This document shows, in pieces, positions 16,544-24,612 of a DNA stretch of 38,765 nucleotides. Position numbers and translations under genes: made by a program. Source of the stretch: Syntrophomonadaceae bacterium (lineage in GTDB: Bacteria > Bacillota > Dethiobacteria > DTU022 > UBA8154). Position 1 is the stretch's first letter, and the number at the start of each line of letters is the position of its first letter. The stretch is taken from positions 1 through 38,765 of the forward strand of contig PWTK01000081.1 of NCBI GenBank assembly GCA_003563895.1, read 5' to 3'. Below the pieces are notes generated by a model. It was not told where the DNA came from and ran no database searches. It saw only the letters and a program-made list of their open reading frames with translations.

Positions 16544-16848
16544 TGCAATACACCTGCCCAAAATATCCTCAAAAAAATAAAGCACACATGAATTGCCCTC
16601 AGAAAACCTCTCCTGCCCTGAACCTTTGAAAGATGGACGGTGCGTAATATTGATGAATAACTAAGGAAGGGGAGAGCAATAAACCTGTATATGTTACAAA
16701 TCACCGGCCTGAATAACGGCCCAAAATCGCTGCCGGCCGCCTGCGAACTGTTCTTCACAGCAAGCCGGGAGCGGCATCCTGGAGGACTGCCCGTTTCACG
16801 TTAGACGAAATTCGTTTTCGGGGACCCCCGCAGCAAAAGTGCAATCAT
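16544..16848 (-). other. long hisS leader, about 305 nt
   Basis: From the predicted start near 16848 to the hisS ATG the transcript would carry about 305 untranslated bases. That length is typical of a T-box leader, and T-boxes often control hisS in Firmicutes, but I do not see the conserved AGGGTGGNACCGCG block or a terminator hairpin with a T-run. Small dyads are present, for example GGCC...GGCC at about 16707-16722 and CGGG/CCCG near 16818-16829. The function is unknown. Confidence 0.4.
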
Positions 16849-16854
16849 ACATTG

Positions 16855-16883
16855 ATTTTAGCTAATGAGCCGAATATTGTCAA
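16855..16883 (-). promoter_or_regulatory. promoter of hisS
   Basis: On the minus strand a perfect TTGACA (-35, 16878-16883) and TAAAAT (-10, 16855-16860) are separated by exactly 17 bases. This is a near-consensus sigma-A site facing hisS. Confidence 0.8.
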
Positions 16884-17971
16884 CTTCGCCGGGCAACGGC
16901 GCCTTTAATATGTGATTGGGTTCGGAGCAGTTTTCACGTTTATTTATTTACATGAATATCAACTTAACTCAGGGAATTCTTGTTGAGTGGCCCCCCAAAT
17001 ACAACTTTTTAGCAGATCAAGGCCTTTTTGTAAGTGTGACCCTTTAAAACCTCTTTTTTGCGGGGCTTCTTTCATTGTCATCCTGAGCAAACCCGATAGT
17101 CTGATTTATTTATTTTTTGTCTGTCTAATTTTCCAAAAAAAAAGGACATCACTCCCGGAGTGGCGAATGTGTAAGAGAATGGCTATTTCAACTTTTTCGA
17201 ATTTCGGAACAACGTTTTCCGATGGGCTGTTACATATTGACTGAGCGAAGTATTACCATTATTTTTCAGGTGTATTATGCAGTGCTTCATCACCGCCCCC
17301 GGAAGGGATGTTTTTTTCGTCCCATTGGCTGCGTTTCCGCCCTGTTCTCGTGCGGACTGCTCACTTCTCAACACGGCTTGTTATCCGTGACTGCCTGTTT
17401 TTTTAATGCATGAAAGCTTTGAGCGTCCCAACTACCAATGATGTTAATTTTATTTATGTACTGGCCTCCATTTAGGCCTGCTGTGCTCAGCATAAAATAA
17501 ATTGAAACTGCAACTCTCTACGGCCAGGAAGAATTCCGTCCCTGTCCTCGATGCCATTAAAGCAGCATTAGAGGGCAACCTTTTTGCCCCAGAAACTTGG
17601 TTTACATTTTTTCGGTTTTCAAAGAACTGGTGTCTGAGCAGTTACGCCGCAACAATATGGAACAGTGCCCTTCATCCTGGCAGAGGACTGTTAACGTATA
17701 AATTTTTGACAGCCGCACGCAACATTGTTCATAAATTAACAAGTCGGCCTCTTTCTTGCAGAGCTCTTTTAAAAAACTTCTCAAAAACCAACAAAACTCG
17801 CACGGTGAATACTTTACCTGCTACCTGTTCCAGCCCAGGCCGACCACAATTACCAGCAGCAGGAGGTGATGGCGCGTTCACCAGGCAGTAATTGAGGCAA
17901 ATCATTTTGATAGGATCTCGCGTGGCTTATTTGTTTAACAGATTCCTGCTATCTAAGGAGGGAATTAGCGC
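16884..17971. other. gene-free region upstream of the thiolase operon
   Basis: Nearly 1.1 kb, visibly richer in A and T than its neighbours, with no reading frame that looks like a protein; the open frames are short, low in complexity and without ribosome sites. Small dyads include GGCCT/AGGCC at 17470-17485, GGGATG/CGTCCC around a T7 loop at 17306-17324, and CACGG/CCGTG near 17374-17391 followed by a T-run at 17398-17404. The last could be a weak plus-strand terminator. The stretch from about 17074 resembles the TTGTCATCCTGAGC repeats seen in some Clostridia. A promoter for the operon must lie here, but I could not identify one. Confidence 0.6.
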
Positions 17972-19135
17972 ATGGGCAAAAGAGTTGCAATTGTCGGCAT
18001 TGGCTATTCAACATTTAGAACGACATCACAGGATGTTAATTACCGGGAAATGATTTTTGATGCCGCCTTTAAGTGCTATGAAGACGCCGGGGTGAAGCAT
18101 CCCCGGGAAATCGATGCTTTTGTGGCGACGTCTGAGGACTTTATGGAAGGCGTCAGTATCGCCGATGAGTATGTACCCGATCAGCTGGGAGCAGCAACGA
18201 GGCCCGTTGAAAGCATAACGGGCGACGGGATACAAGGCTTGGCCGCTGCACTAATGCAAGTCCAGACAGGCCAATTAAACCTGGTTGCTGCATCATCTTT
18301 TTCCAAGGCTTCCAACGTAATCGATTACTACAACGTGGTTTCTTATGCCTGTGACCCCACATATATAAGGCCCTTAAAAGAGCATCCTTACTTTATCGCC
18401 GGACTGGAAATGATGAAGTACCTCCATGGAACCGGCACGACGAAGGAGCAGTGCGCCAAAGTCGCCGTGAAAAACAAGGAAAACGCGCTGGACAACCCAA
18501 ACGCCGCATACGGCAGCCTTGTTTCGGTGGAAGATGTGCTGAACTCGCCGATGAGATTTGACCCCCTGGGCCTGCTGGACACCTGCGGAGACATCGACGG
18601 CGCCATCGTGCTGCTGCTGGCTTCGGAGGAAAAAGCCAGAGAACTGAACAAAGAACCCATCTGGATCAATGGGATCGGGTGGGGGACCGACACCCCGAAT
18701 CTCGATTCCAGGATCAATTTCGGCGCTGAAGCGCAGTACGCAAAGCTGGCCGGCCAGAAGGCGTATAAGATGGCCGGGATAAAATCCCCCAAAAATGAGA
18801 TCGATTTCGCCGAAGTAGATGACACCTTTACTTACAAAGAACTTCAACACCTGGAAGCGCTGGATATCTGTGCTCCAGGAGATGCAGGCAAGCTGCTGGA
18901 ACAGGGGGCTTTCTCCTCAAAGGGAACGTTTCCGGTGAATGTTTCCGGCGGAAGCCTGGGAATGGGTTACAGCCACGAAGCGAACGGTACTCAAAAAGTA
19001 ATGGAAATTGTCCTGCAGCTGCGCGGGGAAGCCGGGAAAAGGCAGCTGGACGGGGTGAAAACCGGGCTGGCATTTGCCTGGAGAGGCATTCCCACCGCCA
19101 CAGGCGCAGCCGTGATCTTGAGCAAAGATAAATAA
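17972..19135 (+). CDS. thiolase-fold protein A, active-site residues replaced
   Basis: The 387-residue product has the SCP2/archaeal thiolase-like fold: MGKRVAIVGIGYSTF at the N-terminus, EDAGVKHPREIDAFV in the first half, SGG loop and TGAAVIL at the C-terminus. The position of the nucleophilic cysteine, in a stretch that would read VE-S-A-C-A-S-G, is VESITGDG, putting Thr83 in its place. The GHP histidine loop reads GMGYSHEANG, with Tyr333 for His. Another tyrosine, Tyr288, lies in DDTFTYKEL. It is therefore unlikely to be a classical thiolase. Thiolase-fold retro-aldolases of the Ltp2 type, which lack the cysteine, use tyrosines and pair with DUF35 proteins, are a precedent; the substrate is unknown. 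AAGGAGGG sits 9 bases before the ATG. First gene of a four-gene plus-strand operon. Confidence 0.88.
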   Translation: MGKRVAIVGIGYSTFRTTSQDVNYREMIFDAAFKCYEDAGVKHPREIDAFVATSEDFMEGVSIADEYVPDQLGAATRPVESITGDGIQGLAAALMQVQTGQLNLVAASSFSKASNVIDYYNVVSYACDPTYIRPLKEHPYFIAGLEMMKYLHGTGTTKEQCAKVAVKNKENALDNPNAAYGSLVSVEDVLNSPMRFDPLGLLDTCGDIDGAIVLLLASEEKARELNKEPIWINGIGWGTDTPNLDSRINFGAEAQYAKLAGQKAYKMAGIKSPKNEIDFAEVDDTFTYKELQHLEALDICAPGDAGKLLEQGAFSSKGTFPVNVSGGSLGMGYSHEANGTQKVMEIVLQLRGEAGKRQLDGVKTGLAFAWRGIPTATGAAVILSKDK

Positions 19136-19158
19136 TTCCTCTTGGTTTGCTGAGGAAT
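19135..19158 (+). other. hairpin between the two thiolase-fold genes
   Basis: ATTCCTC and GAGGAAT form a perfect 7-bp stem around a 10-base loop, starting at the end of the first stop codon and 31 bases before the next ATG. There is no T-run, so it is more likely to shape mRNA stability or relative expression than to terminate. Confidence 0.4.
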
Positions 19159-19189
19159 AATACTTTACCGTAAATGGAGGGTGAAGAAT

Positions 19190-20347
19190 ATGAGAAAAGT
19201 GGCCGTTGTCGGTGCAGGGATGACAAAGTTTGTTAGAAGAGCCCTGGAAACACCGAAAGAACTTTCATTTGAAGCCACCAAGGCCGCTCTCGACAGCTGT
19301 GAAATGAAGCTGGAAGACATCGAATGTGTCGCCCACGGCAGTGCCCCGGATGCCTTTGACGGTATCCATCAAAAAGGCGAGTACCTGGCGGATGGCTGTG
19401 GCGGCTGGAACAAGCCGACCATGAGGGTGTTTAATGGAGGCGCCACCGGAGTGCATGCCGTGTGCCACGGGTGGTACCACGTCGCTTCAGGGATGTTCGA
19501 TACCTGCCTGGTGGTTTGTGAAGAAAAGATGTCCAACGCCATGCCCCACGCGCAGGGTTTTTTCCTGACCATCTTTGATCACATCACGGAAAGGCCGCTC
19601 TACCCGAACCTGCTGTGGATCTTTGCCATGGAAATGAACCGCTACATGGAAGCCTACGGTTACACCAAGGAAGACATGGCCATCGCCGGCGCCTTGATCA
19701 AGAACCACGCCCTCAACCACCCCGCAGCCCAGCTGACAGAAAAAGTGACCGTGGAAGACATCTTGAACTCCGAGCCTATGGCTTACCCGGTATACAGGTT
19801 GGACGTGAGCCCCGTTTCCGACGGCGCAGTGGCCGTCGTGCTGGCCTCTGAAAAAGTTGCCCGCCGGTTAACCGACAAGCCCGTCTGGATCGAAGGCGTA
19901 GGATGGAACGTTGATACTTCTTACTGGACCAACAAAGACCTCTATTACCCCCGCTACCTGGAAGTCGCCGCCAAAATGGCCTACGATATGGCCGGCATCA
20001 GGGAGCCGCACAAAGAGATAAACATCGCCGAGCCTTACGATCCCTTCAACTACAAGGCGCTACATCACATGGAAGGCCTGCAGCTTTCGCCGAGGGGGAA
20101 AACGGTCGAGCTGCTGAGAGATGGGCACTTCGACCTCGACGGGGAAATACCCATGTGCCCCTCGGGCGGCCTGCTGGGAGTAGGTAACCCCATAGCTGCA
20201 GCGGGCACGGTAAAAATTGCCGAGCTCTTCTATCAACTGAGAGGAGAGGCCGGCAAGCGGCAGGTCCCCGGCGACCCGCGCCTCGGCGTGGCCCACGCCT
20301 GGGGCGATCTGATGCAGGCCAGCTCCGTAGTGGTGATGGGTAAATAA
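19190..20347 (+). CDS. thiolase-fold protein B, active-site residues replaced
   Basis: A second, diverged thiolase-fold protein of 385 residues. Family features are MRKVAVVGAGMTKFV, LEDIECVAHGSAPDAF, the SGMFDTCLVVCEEKMS helix-strand after the active-site loop, and CPSGGLLGVG near the C-terminus. The nucleophile position in RVFNGGATG is Gly84 instead of Cys. The GHP histidine is Asn333 (GVGNPIAAAG). Tyr283 lies in EPYDPFNYKAL. With protein A it probably forms a heteromer; paired thiolase-fold subunits with a DUF35 partner are known, for example in the PhlACB acyltransferase complex, but the reaction here is not assignable. The ATG at 19190 follows GGAGG by 10 bases; a GTG at 19181 is in frame but too close to that site. 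Confidence 0.88.
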   Translation: MRKVAVVGAGMTKFVRRALETPKELSFEATKAALDSCEMKLEDIECVAHGSAPDAFDGIHQKGEYLADGCGGWNKPTMRVFNGGATGVHAVCHGWYHVASGMFDTCLVVCEEKMSNAMPHAQGFFLTIFDHITERPLYPNLLWIFAMEMNRYMEAYGYTKEDMAIAGALIKNHALNHPAAQLTEKVTVEDILNSEPMAYPVYRLDVSPVSDGAVAVVLASEKVARRLTDKPVWIEGVGWNVDTSYWTNKDLYYPRYLEVAAKMAYDMAGIREPHKEINIAEPYDPFNYKALHHMEGLQLSPRGKTVELLRDGHFDLDGEIPMCPSGGLLGVGNPIAAAGTVKIAELFYQLRGEAGKRQVPGDPRLGVAHAWGDLMQASSVVVMGK

Positions 20348-20390
20348 ACCGATGATTTACGACTAATCCTGTTCAATAGGAGGAGATAAA

Positions 20391-20906
20391 ATGTCCGGAG
20401 TTGAAAAGGTCTACGGTGGAACTGGACTTTCGGCCAGCCAAGTAGAAGATGGATCCATTTTCGTGGAACACGACGCCCTGGATTGTGAATACACCTGGGA
20501 CGCCGGTGTAGCAATCGGTCGTTACCTGCAGGAACTGAAAAACGGGCGCATCATCGGCAGGGAATGTGATGAATGCAGGCGCATTCTGGTTCCCCCGCGC
20601 ATGTTCTGTGAGATTTGCTGGAGGCCCAATGATCGCTGGGTATATGTAAAAGACACGGGGACAGTGAATACTTTTTCCATCTGCTATGTTAACTGGGACG
20701 CCAGCAGAATTGAACCGGGGCACCCCCCGCACCTGCCGGCCGTCATCGAACTCGATGGAGCAACAAAAATGATAGGAATTATGCATATTCTCGGCGAAGT
20801 GGACCCGCAAGCGATTAAAATAGGGATGAAAGTGAAAGCCGTCTGGAAGCCGGAGGAAGAGAGAACAGGGGCCATCACCGACATTAAGTATTTCAAGCCG
20901 TATTAA
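20391..20906 (+). CDS. DUF35 zinc-ribbon/OB-fold protein, first of two
   Basis: The 171-residue product is a DUF35 protein: an N-terminal helical part, a rubredoxin-like zinc ribbon with ECDEC...FCEICW (two CxxC pairs, about residues 59-77), and a C-terminal OB fold with TGTVNTFSICYVNW and a closing IKYFKPY. DUF35 proteins act as tightly bound partners of thiolase-fold enzymes. In the archaeal acetoacetyl-CoA thiolase/HMG-CoA synthase complex the partner bridges subunits and helps bind CoA. The four cysteines are intact here. It has a longer N-terminal extension than its neighbour. The ribosome site AGGAGGAG is 6 bases before the ATG, and the gene starts 43 bases after the second thiolase-fold gene. 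Confidence 0.9.
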   Translation: MSGVEKVYGGTGLSASQVEDGSIFVEHDALDCEYTWDAGVAIGRYLQELKNGRIIGRECDECRRILVPPRMFCEICWRPNDRWVYVKDTGTVNTFSICYVNWDASRIEPGHPPHLPAVIELDGATKMIGIMHILGEVDPQAIKIGMKVKAVWKPEEERTGAITDIKYFKPY

Positions 20907-20920
20907 AGGGAGGGAGCGAA

Positions 20921-21409
20921 ATGGCTTTCAGAGAAAGAATAGAGAAAAACACCGGTAATATATTCCGTTCTTCAGAAGAAGGCAAGTATTTTCCTGTCGT
21001 AAGCCGCTACACGGCAGGAGTGGCCGGACAAAAATTCCTTGAAGAGATCAAAGAAAATGAAAAGATTTTCGGCACCCGCTGCAGCAAGTGTGAAATCACC
21101 TTTGTCCCGGCCAAACTTTACTGCGAGAGATGCTTTGCCAGGATGGAAAAGGAACACTGGGTGGATGTCGGCACCAGGGGAACCCTCTACTCCTACACGG
21201 TAGCCTACGAAGAAAAAGACGGCAGCCCCAAGGAAACCCCTTCCATCATCGGGGCAATCAAACTCGGCGACGGGTTGCTGTTCCACTGGATTAAAGAAAG
21301 CAGCGCCGATGACCTGGAAATCGGAATGGAAGTCGATGCCGTCTTCAAGCCCAAAGGAGAAAGACGGGGAAGTCTGGTGGACATTGATTACTTCAAGCCT
21401 AAGAAGTAA
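20921..21409 (+). CDS. DUF35 zinc-ribbon/OB-fold protein, second of two
   Basis: A 162-residue DUF35 protein with the zinc ribbon RCSKC...YCERCF (about residues 54-71), followed by an OB fold (GTRGTLYSYTVAYEEK, then IGMEVDAVFKPKGE) and a closing VDIDYFKPKK. It is clearly a paralogue of the preceding gene but differs throughout, which suggests that each DUF35 protein partners a different thiolase-fold subunit. The gene begins 14 bases after its neighbour, with GGGAGGGAG about 6 bases before the ATG, so the two are co-translated. A strong terminator follows the stop by 37 bases, closing the operon. Confidence 0.9.
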   Translation: MAFRERIEKNTGNIFRSSEEGKYFPVVSRYTAGVAGQKFLEEIKENEKIFGTRCSKCEITFVPAKLYCERCFARMEKEHWVDVGTRGTLYSYTVAYEEKDGSPKETPSIIGAIKLGDGLLFHWIKESSADDLEIGMEVDAVFKPKGERRGSLVDIDYFKPKK

Positions 21410-21446
21410 TCTATCCCGGCAGCAGCACTTCGACTAAACTCAGCAG

Positions 21447-21479
21447 AGAGGCGGCCCTTATTTCAGGGCCGCCTCTTTC
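21447..21479 (+). terminator. intrinsic terminator of the thiolase/DUF35 operon
   Basis: AGAGGCGGCCCT and AGGGCCGCCTCT form a perfect 12-bp GC-rich stem with a 6-base loop, followed by TTC. The T-run is short but the stem is very stable. It begins 37 bases after the last stop codon. Read on the minus strand it would also face rightward-lying genes only weakly, so I assign it to the plus strand. Confidence 0.75.
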
Positions 21480-21490
21480 ATGTGGTACGC

Positions 21491-21583
21491 CCGGCATGGG
21501 CGATAGCTTGGCGGTAAAGTCCGCTGTGGGGGGTGATGGCCCCAACCACTAGCTGAAAGCAAGGATGTCCATCGTGAGGTTGA
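21491..21583 (+). mobile_element. probable fragment of a group II intron (domain I region)
   Basis: The stretch with GGCGATAGCTTGGCGG, then TGGGGGGTGATGGCCCCA, ACTAGCTGAAAGCAAGG and ATGTCCATCGTGAGGT closely resembles, from memory, the structured 5' part of clostridial group II introns, where the phrase GTGTCCATCGTGAGGTGGAATC recurs. Internal hairpins (GCGG/CCGC, TGGGG/CCCCA) fit a folded ribozyme. The match stops after about 93 bases and no intron-encoded reverse transcriptase follows, so it is a remnant. The remaining 214 bases to dtd hold no gene I can support. Confidence 0.5.
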
Positions 21584-21797
21584 CAGCGCGGCGCAACTTC
21601 TCAAAGCCCTTTCGCTGTGAAAAATAATCACTCAAGAACAATAACTGGTGTGATAAAACCAACAACGAAGTTGTGGATAGGCAGCAGCGGTGGAATGGGG
21701 GCATGAATATTGCGGAAAGCTTGGAAGCCCTTCCCAAAAGGAATGCCTGCCCTGTTCAGCGAAGTTTTCAGCTTGCAACCGAGGGGCTCTTCTAGCG

Positions 21798-22247
21798 CTA
21801 AAACAGTTTTTCGCTGTCAAGCAGGATCGTCACCGGGCCGTCGTTGTCCACCAGCACCCGCATATGTTCCTGAAAGACACCCCGGGCCACACGGAGGCCC
21901 TTTTCTTCCAGGAGCCGGCAAACCCTCTCATAAAGGGCAGCGCCTTTTTCCGCGCCGGCGGCCCCGACAAAGCTGGGCCTGCGGCCCTTGCGCGCATCGC
22001 CAAAAAGGGTGAACTGGGAAATGCAGAGCACTTCTCCCCCAACATCTTCCAGCGAAAGGTTCATCTTGCCGGCTTCATCCTCAAAAATTCGCAGCCCGGC
22101 AATCTTGTCAGCCATGTAGCGGCAGTCCTTTTCTTCGTCATCACTGCCGATGCCGAGAAAAACGACGACCCCTTTTTCAATTTCCCCCACCGTTCCCGTT
22201 CCCGTTTCCACCCTGGAGGATCCTGCGCGCTGAACAACTGCCCTCAA
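21798..22247 (-). CDS. dtd: D-aminoacyl-tRNA deacylase
   Basis: DTD removes D-amino acids (and glycine mischarged on tRNA-Ala) from tRNA. The 149-residue product starts [13 protein letters not shown] and carries both active-site signatures, SQFTLFGD near residue 79 and the cross-dimer NDGPVT near residue 137. Length is typical. The start is a TTG that overlaps the rel stop as TTGA, with AAGGGGTG about 9 bases before it, so translation is coupled to rel. The rel-dtd pairing is common in Firmicutes. Confidence 0.95.
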   Translation of the reverse strand: MRAVVQRAGSSRVETGTGTVGEIEKGVVVFLGIGSDDEEKDCRYMADKIAGLRIFEDEAGKMNLSLEDVGGEVLCISQFTLFGDARKGRRPSFVGAAGAEKGAALYERVCRLLEEKGLRVARGVFQEHMRVLVDNDGPVTILLDSEKLF

Positions 22248-24463
22248 TGTTTCACACCCCTTTTATCCGGCCTGGGCTTGCGCCCCCCTTTGTTCTCCTG
22301 CGAATAGCCGGGAGTGCGCCTCACCGTGAACACATCCTTCACCCGCCGCACCTTGCTGATAATATAATCCAGGTGCTCCAGGTCTTTCACCACAAAGCTC
22401 AGGTGGATGATGGCAATCTTTTCCTTGGTGGTGCGCCCGTCAACCTCGGTGATGTTCACTTTGCTCTCACTGACAGCGTGCATTACTTCTGTCAGCAAAT
22501 TGGGGCGGTCCATGGCCGCGACTTCAATTTCCACGGGGTACGAGGATTCGCTTCCGCCTTCCCAGTAAACCCTCATAAAACGCTCTTCTTCCCCGCTAAC
22601 CCGCTGGATATTGGGGCAGTCCTGGCGGTGGATGGAAACACCGCGCCCCCTGGTTACAAATCCCACGATGCTGTCCCCCGGCAGGGGGTTGCAGCACTTG
22701 GAAATCCGTACCAAAAGGTTCTCCATCCCTTCTACCCGGATCCCATTGGCGGTTTTATGCCCTTCTTTCCACGGTTTAATTTCCACGGGGGGAAGCTGTT
22801 TCTTATCATCTCCATACTGCTTGTTGTATTCTTCCCTTAAACGGCTGATTACCTGGTGGGCTGAAACCCCCCCGTATCCAACCGCCGCAAAAACATCTTC
22901 GGCAGAAAGCAGGTTAAATTTTTTTCCTACTTCTTCCAGCAGCTTCTCCTTCAGCAGCAGGTTGTGGTCGGCCTGCAGTCTCCTGGTTTCTTTTTCCAGC
23001 ATTTCCTTGCCTTTATGAATATTTTCCTCCCGTTTTTCCTTTTTAAACCAGGCCCTGATTTTGCTCTTGGCCTGAGAACTTTTGACCATTTTCAGCCAAT
23101 CACGGCTCGGTCCACCCTGCTTGCTGGTGATGATCTCCACGATGTCCCCCGTTTTTAATTGATAATCCAGGGGGGTAATGCGGCCGTTCACTTTGGCACC
23201 TACACAGTGATTGCCCACATCCGTATGGATGCGGTAGGCGAAGTCGAGAGGGATGGAGCCCGCCGGAAGGTTGATCACATCGCCCCGGGGGGTAAAAACA
23301 AATACCTCGTCTGTGAAGAGGTCGATTTTCAAATTTTCGATAAACTCGTGGGCATCTTTCAAATCCTGCTGCCATTCTAAAAGTTGGCGCAGCCAGGACA
23401 GCTTTTCTTCAAATTCCTGGTTGTCCTTCACTTTTTCTTTATATTTCCAGTGGGCTGCAATTCCGTATTCCGCAGTTCGATGCATCTCCCGGGTTCTGAT
23501 CTGAATTTCCAGCAGCTCGTTTTCGCCGCATACTACAGTAGTGTGCAGGGACTGGTACATGTTGGGCTTGGGCATGGCAATATAGTCCTTAAAATGTCCC
23601 GGAATGGGCCGCCAAAGGGTGTGCACGGCCCCCAGGGCCGCGTAGCACTCTTTGATGGAATTGACGATAATGCGCAGCGCCGTCAGGTCATATATCTCGT
23701 TAAAATCTTTCCCGTACTCTTTCATTTTGGAATAAATACTGTATATATGCTTGGGGCGGCCGCTGATCTCGGCTTCAATAGTATTCTCGACCAGCTTTTC
23801 CTGGAGGATGGAAACCATTTTTTCAATGTAATCTTCTCTTTCCCGGCGTTTTTTGGCCAGCTTATCCACCAGGTAGTAATACTCTTTTTCATTGAGATGC
23901 CTGAAGGCCTGGTCTTCCAGCTCCCACTTAATCTTGTAGATGCCCAGCCGGTGTGCCAGCGGCGCATAGATGTCCAACGTTTCCCGCGCAATTTCTCTCT
24001 TTTTTGCATCGTGCAGGTAACGCAGCGTCCGCATGTTATGGGTTCGGTCAGCCAGCTTGACGAGAATCACCCTGATATCCCGGGCCATGGCAATAAACAT
24101 TTTGCGCCAGGTTTCGGCCTGGTGCTCCTCTTTTGACCGAAACTCCATTCGGCTCAGCTTCGTTGCACCATCCACCAGGTAGGCCACTTCCTCCCCGAAC
24201 TCTTGCTCGAGTTGTTCGTAGTCCACCATGGTGTCCTCCAGGACGTCATGAAGCAGCCCGGTGACCACGGTGACCACATCAAGTTCCAGTTCGGCCAGGA
24301 TCATGGCAACACCCAGCGGGTGCGTGATATAGTGATCCCCCGAAACCCTCATTTGATCGCCGTGGGCTTTCAAGGCAAAATGGTACGCCCGCTCCACGAG
24401 CGCCCAGTCTTCTTTTTTCTCGTTATACTTTTTAAGTCGCTCTTCCAGCTGCTGCAGGCTCAT
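22244..24463 (-). CDS. relA: bifunctional (p)ppGpp synthetase/hydrolase (Rel/SpoT family)
   Basis: This enzyme makes and degrades the stringent-response alarmone (p)ppGpp. The domain order is complete: HD hydrolase (about 20-190) with HDVLEDT at 72-78 and [13 protein letters not shown], synthetase (about 235-345) with [13 protein letters not shown] and [15 protein letters not shown] (about 385-445, [12 protein letters not shown]), the conserved helical/zinc-finger linker with [11 protein letters not shown], and a C-terminal ACT domain. Intact hydrolase residues argue for a bifunctional enzyme. The ATG at 24463 follows GGGGG by 7 bases; a TTG 21 bases upstream is in frame but would swallow that site. 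The 739 residues fit the family. The usual neighbour apt is not present between recJ and rel. Confidence 0.96.
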   Translation of the reverse strand: MSLQQLEERLKKYNEKKEDWALVERAYHFALKAHGDQMRVSGDHYITHPLGVAMILAELELDVVTVVTGLLHDVLEDTMVDYEQLEQEFGEEVAYLVDGATKLSRMEFRSKEEHQAETWRKMFIAMARDIRVILVKLADRTHNMRTLRYLHDAKKREIARETLDIYAPLAHRLGIYKIKWELEDQAFRHLNEKEYYYLVDKLAKKRREREDYIEKMVSILQEKLVENTIEAEISGRPKHIYSIYSKMKEYGKDFNEIYDLTALRIIVNSIKECYAALGAVHTLWRPIPGHFKDYIAMPKPNMYQSLHTTVVCGENELLEIQIRTREMHRTAEYGIAAHWKYKEKVKDNQEFEEKLSWLRQLLEWQQDLKDAHEFIENLKIDLFTDEVFVFTPRGDVINLPAGSIPLDFAYRIHTDVGNHCVGAKVNGRITPLDYQLKTGDIVEIITSKQGGPSRDWLKMVKSSQAKSKIRAWFKKEKREENIHKGKEMLEKETRRLQADHNLLLKEKLLEEVGKKFNLLSAEDVFAAVGYGGVSAHQVISRLREEYNKQYGDDKKQLPPVEIKPWKEGHKTANGIRVEGMENLLVRISKCCNPLPGDSIVGFVTRGRGVSIHRQDCPNIQRVSGEEERFMRVYWEGGSESSYPVEIEVAAMDRPNLLTEVMHAVSESKVNITEVDGRTTKEKIAIIHLSFVVKDLEHLDYIISKVRRVKDVFTVRRTPGYSQENKGGRKPRPDKRGVKH

Positions 24464-24612
24464 AGCAGTTCCCCCGTATTCCAATCATAATGAGCTCTCA
24501 CAAACTCCGCATCAAGGGCCTCAAAAGGCTTCGGAAAACAAAAAGCGGCACCTTCTCAATGATGAAGAACAGGGATCGGAGCCCTATGTAAAAGATTCAT
24601 GGGCAAAACCGC

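Noticed and set aside
16987-17244. 85-codon plus-strand ORF in the gap before the thiolase operon
   Set aside because: Composition is atypical and part of it reads through a repeat-like TTGTCATCCTGAGC stretch; no ribosome site.
17502-17891. 129-codon plus-strand ORF just before the thiolase operon
   Set aside because: No family resemblance, TTG start without ribosome site, and biased residue content.
17922-17945. Sigma-54 promoter (TGGC...) before the thiolase operon
   Set aside because: A TGGC is present but the required GC dinucleotide at -12 with correct spacing is absent.
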